Assembly (NCBI GenBank): GCA_020852865.1
Contig: JADYZZ010000070.1
Span: forward strand, 1 to 64,000
Reading direction: 5' to 3'
Source: Rubrivivax sp.
Lineage (GTDB): Bacteria > Pseudomonadota > Gammaproteobacteria > Burkholderiales > Burkholderiaceae_C
DNA length: 64,000 nt
Below the pieces are notes generated by a model. It searched no databases, had not been told where the DNA came from, and saw only the letters and a program-made list of their open reading frames with translations. A program made the translations under genes and the position numbers. Shown piece by piece: positions 13,922 through 29,300 of the stretch. Within the stretch, counting starts at the first letter, position 1. Each line of letters starts with the position of its first letter.

Positions 13922-13942
13922 GCGCCCGGCGGCGCCGGGCGC
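13922..13942 (+). terminator. Strong GC hairpin after MBL gene (possible terminator without evident U-tract)
   Basis: GCGCCCGGC-GGC-GCCGGGCGC perfect 9-bp stem, 30 nt after stop codon. Confidence 0.45.
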
Positions 13943-14014
13943 AGCCCGGATGCGCCGGGGCGCGCTTTCGTGGTGTCATCGGGGGCGACGCCCACCAGCC
14001 CAAGGAAGCACCCG

Positions 14015-14824
14015 ATGGACAGCGACACCCCGCAGGCCGGCGCACGCGCCGGCCGACTGGCCGGCCGCAAGGCCCTGATCACCGGCGCCAGCCGCGGCAT
14101 CGGCCGCGCGATCGCGCTGGCCTACGCCCGCGAGGGCGCGGATCTGTTGCTCACCGCGACGCGCGCCGATGCGCTCGCGGCCGTGCGCGACGAATGCGCG
14201 GCGCAGGGCGCGCGCGTGGCCCTGCATTGCGCCGATGTGGCGCAGCGCCCGGCGGTCGAGGGCCTGGTCGAGGCCGCGCTGGCGGCGCTGGGCGACATCG
14301 ACATCCTCGTCAACAACGCCGGCGTGTACCGCGCGGCGCGCCTGGTCGACTGCAGCCCCGAGGACTTCGACCGCGTCATGCAGGTCAACGTCTACGGCGC
14401 CTTTCACGTGCTGCAGCTCGTGCTCCGCCAGATGCAGCGGCAGCGCCGCGGCAAGGTCGTGAACATCGCCTCGAGCGCCGGCAAGTGGGGCTCGATGAAC
14501 CAGGCCGCGTACAACGCCAGCAAGCACGCGCTGGTGGGGCTGACGCGCTGCGCGGCGCTCGAGATGGCCGCGCACGGCGTCAACGTCAACGCCATCTGTC
14601 CGGGCTTCGTGCAGACCGACATGTTCGACGAGTTCCGCGTCCACGCCGAGATCCTCGGCGTGCCGTTCGAGCGGGTGATCGAAGGCGCGATCGCGCGCAT
14701 TCCGCTGCGCCGCGCGCTCGCGCCCGAGGAGGTTGCCGCGCTCGCGGTCTACCTCGGCTCGGCCGAGTCCGACGGCATGACCGGGCAGTCGCTGCTGCTC
14801 GACGGCGGCATGCTCATGGTGTGA
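14015..14824 (+). CDS. SDR-family oxidoreductase (3-hydroxybutyrate dehydrogenase-like)
   Basis: ITGASRGIGRAIA, NNAG, YNASK catalytic motif, [13 protein letters not shown] end. Confidence 0.88.
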   Translation: MDSDTPQAGARAGRLAGRKALITGASRGIGRAIALAYAREGADLLLTATRADALAAVRDECAAQGARVALHCADVAQRPAVEGLVEAALAALGDIDILVNNAGVYRAARLVDCSPEDFDRVMQVNVYGAFHVLQLVLRQMQRQRRGKVVNIASSAGKWGSMNQAAYNASKHALVGLTRCAALEMAAHGVNVNAICPGFVQTDMFDEFRVHAEILGVPFERVIEGAIARIPLRRALAPEEVAALAVYLGSAESDGMTGQSLLLDGGMLMV

Positions 14825-15744
14825 GGCGCGCGCGCAGCGCGGCGCGCCAGCGCGGCCACAGCAGATTGAGCGCGAGGCCGGCGATCACCAGCGCCGAGGC
14901 GCCGAGCTTGTACGCGGGCATCGGCTCGGCCAGCAGCAGCGCCGAGCTGCCCATGCCGAACACCGGCACGCCCAGCGCCCAGGGCGTGATCGTGGCCGCC
15001 GGGTGGCGCGCCAGCAGCCAGGCCCAGGCGGCGTAGCCGAACAGCGTGTTGCCGAAGGCCTGCCAGAGCACCGCGAGCCAGGTGCCGGGCCCGGCGGCGC
15101 CGATGCCCTGCCACACCGCGGCCGGCCCTTCGAACGCGAGCGCGAGCAGCGCCAGCGGCGGCACCGCGAAGATGCTCGACCACACCATGTAGCCGAGCAT
15201 GTCGACGCGCCCGGCGCGCCGGCTCACCAGGTTGCCGGCGGCCCAGGCGAGGGCAGCACCCAGCACCATCGCCACGCCCAGCGGCGTGCCGCCGGCGGCC
15301 TGGCTGTGCAGCACGAGCAGCACCAGACCGGCCGCCGCGAGCGCCAGCGCCACGAGCTGGTAGCGCTGCACGCGCTCGCCCTCGAAGGCCACCGCCAGCG
15401 CGATGGTGAAGAAGACCTGCGTCTGCACGACCAGCGAAGCCAGGCCGGGGGCGATGGCGCTGCGCAGCGCCAGATACAGCAGCGCGAACTGGCCGACGCC
15501 GATCAGCAGGCCGTATGCGGCCAGCTGGCGCCAGGGCACCCGCGGCCGCCGGATCCACAGCGCCGCCGGCGCGAAGGCCAGCGCGAAGCGCAGCGCCGCC
15601 ATCGTCAGGGGCGGCAGCGCATCGAGCGCCCAGCGGATGACGACGAAGTTGGTGCCCCACACCGCCACCACCGCGAGCGCGAGCAGCGCGTGCGGCCAGG
15701 GCAGTGTGTCGCCCGCCTTGTGTCCCGGCAGGCGCGTGCCCGCG

Positions 15745-15761
<17 letters not shown>
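14814..15761 (-). CDS. EamA/DMT-family permease
   Basis: Ten-TM type hydrophobic protein, [28 protein letters not shown] start overlapping gcvP stop. Confidence 0.85.
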
Positions 15762-18681
<2,920 letters not shown>

Positions 18682-18781
18682 GGCGGCGAACCGGCGCGCG
18701 GGCGGGGCGCGCGTGGCGGGCGGATGGGATGGAATGCGACGGGCGCGGGCAAGGCGGCGCCGGCGGCCCGGGCCGCGGCGT

Positions 18782-19156
18782 TCAGAGCGTCTTGAGCAGC
18801 GCGTCGTAGCCCGGCGGGTCCATCAGCGCATCGAACTGCTCCATGTGCGTGACATGCACCTTGAAGAACCAGCCGTGGCCGAGCGGATCGGTGTTCACGA
18901 GCGAAGGCTCTTCCTTGAGCCGCTCGTTGATCTCGACGACCTCGCCCTCCACCGGCATGTACAGGTCGGCCGCGGCCTTGACGCTTTCGACGACGCCGGC
19001 GACCTCGCCCTTCTTGTACGTGCGTCCGACCTCGGGCAGCTCGACGAAGACCACGTCGCCCAGCGCGTCCTGCGCGTGGTGCGTGATGCCGACGACGGCG
19101 GCTTCGTGGTCTTCGATGTTGATCCACTCGTGGTCGGGCGTGTACATCGTCGTCAT
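18782..19156 (-). CDS. gcvH: Glycine cleavage system H protein
   Basis: [40 protein letters not shown], lipoyl [22 protein letters not shown]. Confidence 0.97.
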   Translation of the reverse strand: MTTMYTPDHEWINIEDHEAAVVGITHHAQDALGDVVFVELPEVGRTYKKGEVAGVVESVKAAADLYMPVEGEVVEINERLKEEPSLVNTDPLGHGWFFKVHVTHMEQFDALMDPPGYDALLKTL

Positions 19157-19233
19157 CGGCTGGCTCCTCGGATGCGGACTGGGGTTCTGGGGCATGGCGG
19201 CGCTCCTCGCGGCTCGTTCATGGCTTGACGGGT

Positions 19234-20370
19234 TCAGCCGCGGTGGTAACGGTGCGGCGTGAAGGGCATCGGGCTCACGCGCATCGGCACGCGCCGGCCG
19301 CGCACCTCGGCCAGCACCTCGCCTTGCGGCTGCGCGTGCTCGGTCAGCAAGTAGCCCATCGCGATCGGCCGGTCGACCGTGGGCGCGATGGTGCCGCTGG
19401 TGACGCGGCCGAGCTTGTGGCCGCGGGTGTCGACGAGCGGCGCGCCTTCGCGCACCGGCACGCGCTCGAGGGCGATCAGGCCGACGCGCTTGGTCGGCGC
19501 GCCGCCGGCCAGGTGGCGCTCGACGACGGCGGCGCCGGGGTAGCCGCCGGCACGCGCGCCGCCCGGGCGGCGCGCCTTCTGGATCGCCCAGGCCAGCCCC
19601 GCTTCGACCGGGCTGGTGTGCTCGTCGATGTCGTGTCCGTACAGGCACAGCCCGGCTTCGAGGCGCAGCGTGTCGCGCGCGCCCAGGCCGGCCGGTGCCA
19701 CGCCGGGCAGCGCGAGCAGCGCCTGGGCCAGCGCCACCGCGCCTTCGGCCGGCACCGAGATCTCGAAGCCGTCTTCGCCGGTGTAGCCCGAGCGCGTGAC
19801 GAAGCAGGGCAGGCCGGCGATCTCGAACAGGCCGCCGGTCATGAACACGAGGGTGCCCACACCGGGTGCGAGCCGGGTCAGCGCGCCGGCCGCGGCCGGC
19901 CCCTGGAGGGCGAGCAGGGCGCGCTCGGGCATCGCCTGCACGTGGCAGCGGTGGCCGATATGGGTATTCAGGTGTCTGACGTCGGCGTCCTTGCAGCCGG
20001 CATTGACGACGAGGAAGAGATCGCCGAAACCCTGCGCCGCGTCCTGCGGCGCGGGCCGCGTCACCATCAGATCGTCGAGGATGCCGCCTGCCGCGTTGGT
20101 GAAGACCGCGTAGCGCTGGCGGCCCGCCTCCAGCTCGAGCAGATCGACCGGCACCAGCGTCTCGAGCGCCGCCGCGGCCCCCGCGCCCACCAGCCGCAAC
20201 TGACCCATGTGGCTCACGTCGAACAGCGCCGCGGCGCTGCGGCAGTGGCGGTGTTCGGCGATCAGCCCCTGCGGGTACTGCACCGGCATCGCGTAGCCGG
20301 CGAAGGGCACCATCTTGGCGCCCAGCTCGAGGTGCAGGTCGTGCAGGGGGGTCTGGAGCAGCTCGGACAT
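19234..20370 (-). CDS. gcvT: Aminomethyltransferase, glycine cleavage T protein
   Basis: LLQTPLHDLHLELGAKMVPFAGYAMPVQYPQG, FDVSHMGQL. Confidence 0.97.
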   Translation of the reverse strand: MSELLQTPLHDLHLELGAKMVPFAGYAMPVQYPQGLIAEHRHCRSAAALFDVSHMGQLRLVGAGAAAALETLVPVDLLELEAGRQRYAVFTNAAGGILDDLMVTRPAPQDAAQGFGDLFLVVNAGCKDADVRHLNTHIGHRCHVQAMPERALLALQGPAAAGALTRLAPGVGTLVFMTGGLFEIAGLPCFVTRSGYTGEDGFEISVPAEGAVALAQALLALPGVAPAGLGARDTLRLEAGLCLYGHDIDEHTSPVEAGLAWAIQKARRPGGARAGGYPGAAVVERHLAGGAPTKRVGLIALERVPVREGAPLVDTRGHKLGRVTSGTIAPTVDRPIAMGYLLTEHAQPQGEVLAEVRGRRVPMRVSPMPFTPHRYHRG

Positions 20371-20440
20371 CTCGATTCCTTCCCGTTGGACAGGGCCCCA
20401 CGCCAACGACGCCGCGCATGGCTTGGTGCCTGGGGCCCCC

Positions 20441-20645
20441 CGCTGTCCGCTTTACCTGAGAGATTCGGCGCCGCCGCGCCGGCTGCGTGCCGGCCGTCGG
20501 GCCTTGCCCCTTCGGTGGACGGCCTTCGGGTCGCCCCGGGCCGCCTCTCTCCAGTGAGGAAGGAAGTCAGTCCGCTTTGCCTGAGCGTTCGGGAGCCTGC
20601 CCTGCGCCTTCGGCGGCCCCGCTCGCGCGGAGCTCTCTCCTGACG
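20441..20645 (-). ncRNA. Tandem glycine riboswitch
   Basis: On minus strand two consecutive aptamer-like units: GGAGAGAGC..CGCCGAAGGCGCAGG..CGCTCAGGCAAAGCGGAC and GGAGAGAGG..CACCGAAGGGGCAAG..ATCTCTCAGGTAAAGCGGACAG, immediately upstream of gcvT. Confidence 0.93.
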
Positions 20646-20733
20646 CGGCCAGTTTAGCAGCGCCGGCCGCGCCGGCCGCGGCGCGTGCGCCGTGGTGCAA
20701 TGCCGCTCCCGCCGACTCGCCCGCCCCGACCGC

Positions 20734-21534
20734 ATGAGCTCCGACGACGCCCGGACCGTTTCGCGCCTGCTGCGCGCGCACCGTTCGATCCGCCGCTTCG
20801 AGCCGCGCGCGGTCGACCCCGCGCTGCTCGACGCCGCGCTCGACGATGCCCTGCGCGGCTCGTCTTCGAGCGGCAACCTCAACATGGTGTCGGTCATCGC
20901 CACGCGCCAGCCCGAGCGCAGGCGCCGCCTGTACGAACTGCATTTCGAGCAGCCGATGGTGCTTGAGGCGCCGCTCGTGCTGACCTTCTGCGCCGACACG
21001 CTGCGCACGCGGCGCTGGCTGGCGCTGCGCGGCGCGCGGCCGGGCTTCGCCGACTTCGTGAGCTGGCACGTGGCCGCCTTCGACGCCGTCATCCTCGCGC
21101 AGAGCGCGGCGCTGGCGCTGGAGAGCCGCGGCCTGGGCATCTGCTACATGGGCACCACGCTGCACGCGATGGACGCGATCGCCGAGTTCCTCGGCTGCCC
21201 CGAGACCTGCCTGCCGGTGACAAGCCTGGTGGTGGGCTGGCCGGCCGAGGCGCCGGCGCAGCGCGACCGCCTGCCCGCCAGCGCCTGGCTGCACGAAGAG
21301 CGCTACCACGACGCCACGCCGCAGACGATCGAGCGCGACTTCGCCGACCGCGAGCGTCGCGGCCGCGAGCGCTACCTCGCGCTCGGCCCGGAGGTGGCCG
21401 AGCGCTGGCGCGAGCACGGCATCGAGTCGCTCGCGCAGTTCTACACCAGCAAGATCAAGTACGACCCCGATGTCTTCGCCGCGGACTCGCAGGCGCTGCG
21501 CGCGCTGCTCCAGGAGCGCGGCTTCCTGCGCTGA
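20734..21534 (+). CDS. Nitroreductase family protein
   Basis: RLLRAHRSIRRFEPRAV, SSGNLNMVSVI, ESRGLGICYMGTTL. Confidence 0.88.
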   Translation: MSSDDARTVSRLLRAHRSIRRFEPRAVDPALLDAALDDALRGSSSSGNLNMVSVIATRQPERRRRLYELHFEQPMVLEAPLVLTFCADTLRTRRWLALRGARPGFADFVSWHVAAFDAVILAQSAALALESRGLGICYMGTTLHAMDAIAEFLGCPETCLPVTSLVVGWPAEAPAQRDRLPASAWLHEERYHDATPQTIERDFADRERRGRERYLALGPEVAERWREHGIESLAQFYTSKIKYDPDVFAADSQALRALLQERGFLR

Positions 21535-21645
21535 ACGCCCGCGCGGGGTGCGCGCGCCGTTCGACCCGATGCGGCGCGGCCGCTGTACGCGATCCTGCGC
21601 GCGCGGACTGGGCCGGCGGGCTGGGCGCGCAGGCGGGGCGGGCGC

Positions 21646-22724
<1,079 letters not shown>

Positions 22725-22728
<4 letters not shown>

Positions 22729-24479
22729 GGCTTGCCCGCGTGGCCCGCCGGCCGTGCGGCGTTGCGGCTGCCGGTGCGCTCGACCACCCAATGCGACAGC
22801 CAGGTGCCCAGCGCCACGACGACGACGGCGAGAACACCCAGCGCCGCGCCGGGGCCGCGCCCGGCCGCGCTCTGCATGTAGAGATAAATGCCGTAGCTCA
22901 TCGGCGAGAGCGAGTCGCGCGCGACCAGCAGCATCGTCGCCGACAGCTCCACCGCCGCAGTGATGAAGCTGGTGACGAAGCCGGCGAGGATGCCGCCGGC
23001 CATCAGCGGCACGACGACGCGGCGGATCGTGCGCAGCGGCGTCGCGCCCAGGCTTTCGGCCGCCTCCTCGAGCGACACGTGCAGCTGCTGCAGCGCCGCC
23101 ATGCAGCTGCGCAGGGCGTAGGGCAGGCGGCGCACGGCGTAGGCGAGCATGATCATGCCCCAGGTGCTGGTGAGCAGGGTGTCGGTGCCGGGCAGCGTGA
23201 GGCCGCGGAACAGCCGCAGGTAGCCGATCGCCAGCACCAGACCGGGCACCGCGAGCGAGGCCGTGGCGATGCCGTCGAGCCAGCGCCGCGCCGGCAGCCG
23301 CGTGCGCAGGATGAGGTAGGCGATCGTCACGCCCAGCACGACGTCGAGCCCGGCCGCCAGGCTGCAGTAGACGAGCGTGTTGCGGATCATGCCGCCGGCC
23401 TCGTCGAACACGGTAGCGTAATGCGCCAGCGTGTAGGCGTCGGGCAGCGGCGAGAAGCTCCACACGCGCGCCACGCTGAGCAGGGCCAGCCCGAGGTGCG
23501 GGCTGAGCGTGAGCAGGAGCACGAACGCGATCCAGCCGTAGGCGGCGAGCGCGGCGCCCGTGCCCAGACGCCGGCGCGCGATGCCCGTGCCGCCTTTTTG
23601 CAGCGTCGAGAACTCGCGCCCGCGCAGCATGCGCGCGGCCAGCGCCATCGCCGCGATCGACAGGCCGATCATGATCACGCTGATCACGTAGCCCAGCGGG
23701 TCTTCGAGCCCGACCTGCGTGATGCGCAGATAGGCCTGCGGCGCGAGCAGGTTGGTCTGGCCCATCACCAGCGGCGTGCCCAGGTCGTCGAACACCTTGA
23801 CGAAGACGAGCGAGGCGCCGGCCACGTAGCCCGGCAGCGCGAGCGGGAAGACGACGCGCCGGAACAGGCGCCAGCCGCGGCAGCCGAGGTTGAGCGCCGC
23901 CTCCTCCATCGCGCCGTCGATGTTGCGCAGCGCCGCGGTCAGGTTGAGCAGGATGAAGGGGAAGTAGTGGATCGCCTCGACGAAGACGACGCCCTCGAGC
24001 CCCTCCATCAGCGGCAGCGACGCGCCGAAGGCCTCGCCCAGCAGCAGGTTGACGCTGCCGTTGCGCCCGAAGATCAGCTGCAGCGCCACCGCGCCGACGA
24101 AGGGCGGCATCACCAGCGGCAGCACGCCCAGCGTCTGGATGAGGAGGGCGCCGCGGAACTCGAAGCGCACCGTGAGGTACGCCAGCGGCACCGCCAGCAG
24201 CGAGGCCCAGACGGTGGCCATCAGCGCCACGTACAGGCTGTTGAAGAAGGCCTCGCGCATCAGCCCCTGGCCGAAGAAGGCGCCGAAGTGGCCGAACGTG
24301 AAGCTGCCGTCGGCCTCGACGAAGGCGGTGACGAACACCTGCGCCAGCGGCAGCACGAGAAACAGCAGCAGAAAGCCGAGCACCAGCGCGCCGGCCAGCC
24401 AGACGCCGGGGCGCACCGCGGCGAGCGCCGCCAGGCGCGGCGTGCGCAGCGGGACTCGCGCCTGCGCGGGCGCGTGCAT
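22725..24479 (-). CDS. ABC transporter permease, double-length (FbpB-like)
   Basis: Two permease halves, each with EAA-type loop (EEAALNLGCRGWRLFRRVVFPLALPG; EEAAESLGATPLRTIRRVVVPLMAGG). Confidence 0.92.
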
Positions 24480-24528
24480 CAGCGGCAGCGCAGCATGGCG
24501 CGCGCCGCGGGCTGCGGGCGCTGGCGCA

Positions 24529-25851
24529 TCAGCGCAGCAGGCCCAGCGCCTGCTCGGCCAGCCCCTTGGCGCGCAGGTAGGCCTCGCGCGCGTGCGCGTT
24601 CCAGCGGTCTTCCAGGCCGGTGACCTGCTTGTTCACCGCGGCGTCCTTCTTGTTGGCGGCGAAGAGCGCGAGGAATTCCTTGTCGCCGGCCAGCTTGGCG
24701 CCCACCACCGGCTGGAACGCGAGGTCGCGCGCCTGCTTGACGAGCGCCGCGGCATTGGCGTTGGGCTTGCGCGCCAATGCCGCCTCGGCCTCGTGGATGG
24801 CCTTGGTGGCCGCCTGCAGTTCCTTGAAGCGGAAGGTGATGGTCTGGTCGAACATCGCCGAGACGACGTTGTAGCGCGTCTCGGAGAGATCGGAATCGAA
24901 GTGCACCTTGGCGCGCTTGGCGATCTCGAAGGCGTTGGGGTAGCCCGGCGGCGGCTCGAGCTGATCCGGCGGCAGGATCGACAGGCGCGAGATCTTCGGG
25001 TCGAACAGCAGCTGCTGGCCCTCGGTGGAGACGGTGTAGGCGATGAACTTCCTCGCCTCCTCGGCGTTCTTGCCGCCGGCCACGAGCGCGATGTTGGCCG
25101 GCACGACGGCGGTCACGTCGGGGTAGGCGAAGTCGACCGGAAAGCCGCTGTACTTGCCCGCCAGGCCGAAGAAGTCGACCACCAGGCCGATGCCGAACTG
25201 GCCGTTGTTGACGCCGTCGGGCACGCCGAAGCTGCGCTCGGTGACGGCGGCGCAGTTGCCGACGATCTGCAGGATCTGCGACCAGCCCTTGTCCCAGCCT
25301 TCGCCCTGCAGCAGCGTCTCCACCGTGAGGTGCGTGGTGCCCGAGCGCGAGGGCGAGCTGATCGCCACATGGCCGAAGTACACGGGCTTCATCAGATCGG
25401 CCCATTGCCTGGGCACCGGCAGCTTGTGGGCCGCCATGTAGCGCGTATTCCACATCAGGCCGTAGCCGGCCAGCGCCTGGCCGAGGTACAGACCCTGCGG
25501 GTTGTTGATCGGATAGGCGCCCACCTTGGCCGGCGCCGCCTTGTTGGCCAGCGCCGCGATGTTGTCGAGCAGCTTCAACCCGGCCAGCACCTCGAAGGCG
25601 TCGGGCGCGCTGGCCCAGAACACGTCGGGCCGCTGGCCCGCGGGCAGCTCGCGCACGTAGGCGATGCCCTGGATCGTGTTCTTGTTCAGGATCTCGACCT
25701 TGATGCCGGGGTTGGCCTTCTCGAAAGCGCTCTTGTAGGCCTGCGTGAGGTCTTTCGGGAACGAGGTCACGACGGTCACGGTGCCGGCGGCGGCAGGCCC
25801 GGCGGGCCAGACGAGGGCGAGGGCGGCGGCAAGAGCAAGGCGCAGCAACAT
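24529..25851 (-). CDS. ABC transporter substrate-binding protein (iron/phosphoglycerate type) with helical C-terminal extension
   Basis: Signal peptide; TVTVVTSFPKDLTQAYKSAFEKANPGIKVEILNKNT; operon with ABC permease and ATPase. Confidence 0.88.
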   Translation of the reverse strand: MLLRLALAAALALVWPAGPAAAGTVTVVTSFPKDLTQAYKSAFEKANPGIKVEILNKNTIQGIAYVRELPAGQRPDVFWASAPDAFEVLAGLKLLDNIAALANKAAPAKVGAYPINNPQGLYLGQALAGYGLMWNTRYMAAHKLPVPRQWADLMKPVYFGHVAISSPSRSGTTHLTVETLLQGEGWDKGWSQILQIVGNCAAVTERSFGVPDGVNNGQFGIGLVVDFFGLAGKYSGFPVDFAYPDVTAVVPANIALVAGGKNAEEARKFIAYTVSTEGQQLLFDPKISRLSILPPDQLEPPPGYPNAFEIAKRAKVHFDSDLSETRYNVVSAMFDQTITFRFKELQAATKAIHEAEAALARKPNANAAALVKQARDLAFQPVVGAKLAGDKEFLALFAANKKDAAVNKQVTGLEDRWNAHAREAYLRAKGLAEQALGLLR

Positions 25852-26324
25852 CGGGACGGATCTCCGGCTGGGGTGGGCGGGGTCACGGAAAGGCCGACCA
25901 TACCCCGCGCTCGGCGACGCGGGCATCAGGGGTGTCCGCAGGGTGGGGTGCCCCGGCCCCGCTGCGATCGGTGGCCCTGTCTTCAGGACCCGTGGTCCCG
26001 GCCCTCCACGCCAGCCCGAATGCCGATGCCGCCGGCTGCGCATGCGCGCTGCCGGTTGCCCAGGCGACGCGCTTGGTCTTCGACGCGGCCGATCACGCCC
26101 CGAGCCGGTCCGACCTGCAGGCTATCGGCGAAGTCCGTGCGCGGCTGTCCAACACCGCGGCGCCGGCGTTCGCGGTGCGCGTGGTCGCGCTCGAAGGCGG
26201 CCGTGCCGCGGCGATCGCGGAGCCCGACCGCCCGCTGCACGGCGCTCTGAGGTAGAACACGCGCTGCCGGGCCGCCACGGTGTGCGGCACGCGAGGCCGC
26301 CGACCACCGACCGGAGAACGAGAG

Positions 26325-29300
26325 ATGGACGCATCGACCGAGACCTTGCGCCGCGCGCGCCGCGACGACCTGCTCGCCCTGGCGCGCACGCGGCTGCCGG
26401 CCGAACGCCACGCCGCCTTCGAGGCCTTCAGCGCCGGCTGCTTCGAGCAGCTCGACGAGGACGAACTGGCCGGCCGCAGCGTCGAGGACCTGGCCGGCGC
26501 ACTGCTGTCGCTGTGGCAGCTCGGCGCGCAGCGCACGGCCGGCGCGCCCAAGCTGCGTGCGCTCGCGCCCACCCTGGCCGAGGACGGCTGGGCGTCGCGC
26601 CACACGGTGCTCGAGCTCGTCAACGACGACATGCCCTTCCTCGTCGACTCGACGACGCTCGCGATCAACCGCGCCGGCCTGACGCTGCACCTCATCGTGC
26701 ACCCGATCTTCGCCGTGCGGCGCGATGCCGGCGGCGCGCTGCTCGAGCTGGCCGCGCCGAGCGGCGGCGACGGCATGGCGCACGAGTCGTGGATGCACGT
26801 CGAGGTCGACCGGCTGGTCGAGCCCGAGCAGCGCGCGGCGCTGGCGGCCGCGCTCGAGCAGGTGCTGGCCGACGTGCGTGCCGCCGTCGGCGACTGGCCG
26901 GCGATGGCGCGCCGGCTCGACGAGGCGATCGCCGAGTACGCGGCGCTGCCCGCCGCGCTGCCCGCCGCGCAGGCGGCCGAGAGCCGCGCCTTTCTCGAGT
27001 GGCTGGCGCAGGACCACCTGGTGCTGCTCGGCTACCGCCAGCACGATCTCGTCGTGCACGAGGGCGCCGATGCGCTGCGCCTGGTGGGCGGCAGCGGCCT
27101 GGGCGTGCTGCGCGAGAGCGCGGCCGAGCGCGCCCAGGTCTGCCATTCGGTGCTGCCTGCGGCAGCGCGCGCGATGGCGCGCGCGCCGCTGCCGCTGCTG
27201 GTGGTGACCAAGGCCAACACGCGCTCGACGATTCACCGCCCCGGCTACAGCGACTACGTCGGCGTCAAGCGCTACGACGCGAGCGGCGCGGTGTGCGGCG
27301 AGCATCGCTTCCTGGGCCTGTTCACCTCGAGTGCGTATGCGGCGCGCGTGGCCGAGACGCCGCTGCTGCGCGGCAAGGTCGAGGCGATCGCGCTGCGCGC
27401 CGGGCTGCCGGTGGGCGGGCATCGCGCCAAGGCGCTGGCACACATCCTCGAGGCCTTCCCGCGCGACGACCTGTTCCAGATCTCCGACGACGAGCTGTAC
27501 GAGACGGCGCTGGGCATCCTCGCGCTCGGCGAGCGCCAGCGGCTGCGCCTGTTCCTGCGGCGCGATCCGTACGACCGCTTCGTCTCGTGCCTGCTGTTCG
27601 TGCCGCGCGAGAGTTACGCCACCGAGCTGCGCGTGCGCTGCGAGCGCATCCTGATGGAGGCGCTGGGCGGCACCTCGGCCGAGTTCGACGTGCAGCTGGG
27701 CGAGGGGGCGCTGGCGCGCATCCACTACGTGATCCGCACGACGCCCGGCGCGGCGCCCGCGATCGAGCGCAGGGAACTCGAGGCCCGGCTGGCGCTGGCC
27801 GCGCGGCGCTGGGTCGACCAGCTGCGCGACGCGCTCGTCGACGCCGAAGGCGAGGCGCGCGGCCTCGAGCTGTTCAAGCGCTGGGCCGCCGCCCTGCCGG
27901 CCGACTACCGCGAGCGCGTGGGCGCGCGCGCCGCGCTGGCCGACGTGGCCAAGCTGGCGCAGCTCACGCCCGAGCAGCCGCTGGCGCTGGCGCTGTACCG
28001 GCCGCTGGGCGCCGAGCCCGAGGTCTGGGGCCTGAAGGTCTACCGGCGCGGCGCCGCGGTCGTGCTTTCCGACAGCCTGCCGATGCTCGAGCGCATGGGC
28101 GTGCGCGTGATGGGCGAGCACAACCACCGCATTCCCGACGGCGAGGTGGCGATCTCGCTGCACGACTTCGACCTGCGGCTGCCGCAGGAGGGCTGGGCCG
28201 CCGGCGCCGATGCGCAGGAGGTGGCGCAGCGCTTCGAGGAGGCCTTCGCCAAGGTCTTCGTCGGCGCGGTCGACAACGACGACTTCAACCGCCTGGTGCT
28301 GCGTGCCGGCCTGCCTGCCGACGAGGTGGTGGTGCTGCGTGCCTATGCGGCCTACTGCAAGCAGATCGGCTTCCCGTTCGGCCAGGGCGCGCTCGCCGGT
28401 GCGCTGGTGGCGCAGCCGCGCATCGCCGCCATGCTGATGCGGCTGTTCCGACTGCGCCTGTCGCCCGCCGAGCGCGACGACGCCGCGGCGGCCGCGCAGG
28501 CGTCGGCCATCGGCGCCGCACTCGAGCGCGTCGGCAACCTGTCCGAGGACCGCGTGCTGCGCCAGTTGCTCGGCCTCGTGCAGACGACGCTGCGCTGCAA
28601 CTTCTGGCGCACCGGCGTCGGCCATTCGGGCGCGGCCGGCGCGCGCCGCAGCTTCCTCGCCTTCAAGTTCGATTGCGCGCGCGTGCCCGGGCTGCCCGAG
28701 CCCAGGCCGCTGTACGAGATCTGGGTCTACTCAACGCGCTTCGAGGGGGTGCATCTGCGCGGCGGCATGGTCGCGCGCGGCGGTCTGCGCTGGAGCGACC
28801 GGCCCGAGGATTTCCGCACCGAGGTGCTGGGCCTGATGAAGGCGCAGATGGCGAAGAACATCGTCATCGTGCCGGTGGGCAGCAAGGGCGGCTTCGTGCT
28901 GAAGAAGGCGCCGCCGGCCAGCGAGCGCGAGGCCTTCCTGAAGGAGGGCGTGGCCTGCTACCAGGACTATCTGCGCGGCCTGCTCGACCTCACCGACAAC
29001 CTGGCCGGCGGCCGCACGGTGCCGCCGCCGCTGGTGCAGCGCCACGACGGCGACGACGCCTACCTGGTGGTGGCCGCCGACAAGGGCACGGCCTCGTTCA
29101 GCGACTACGCCAACGCGGTGAGCGCCGAGTACGGCCACTGGCTGGGCGACGCCTTCGCCTCGGGCGGCAGCGTCGGCTACGACCACAAGGGCATGGGGAT
29201 CACCGCACGCGGCGCCTGGGAGAGCGTCAAGCGCGCGTTCCGCGAGCGCGGCGTCGACGTGCAGAACACCGACTTCACCGTGGCCGGCATCGGCGACATG

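Noticed and set aside
13922-13942. Strong hairpin after the MBL gene as a novel RNA element
   Set aside because: GC stems are frequent in this composition and the position right after a stop codon fits a terminator or mRNA-stability role.
26280-26324. Upstream in-frame start for glutamate dehydrogenase (MCGTRGRRPPTGERE...)
   Set aside because: The extension is low complexity. The ATG at 26325 is preceded by GGAG/GAGA purines and begins a normal N-terminus.
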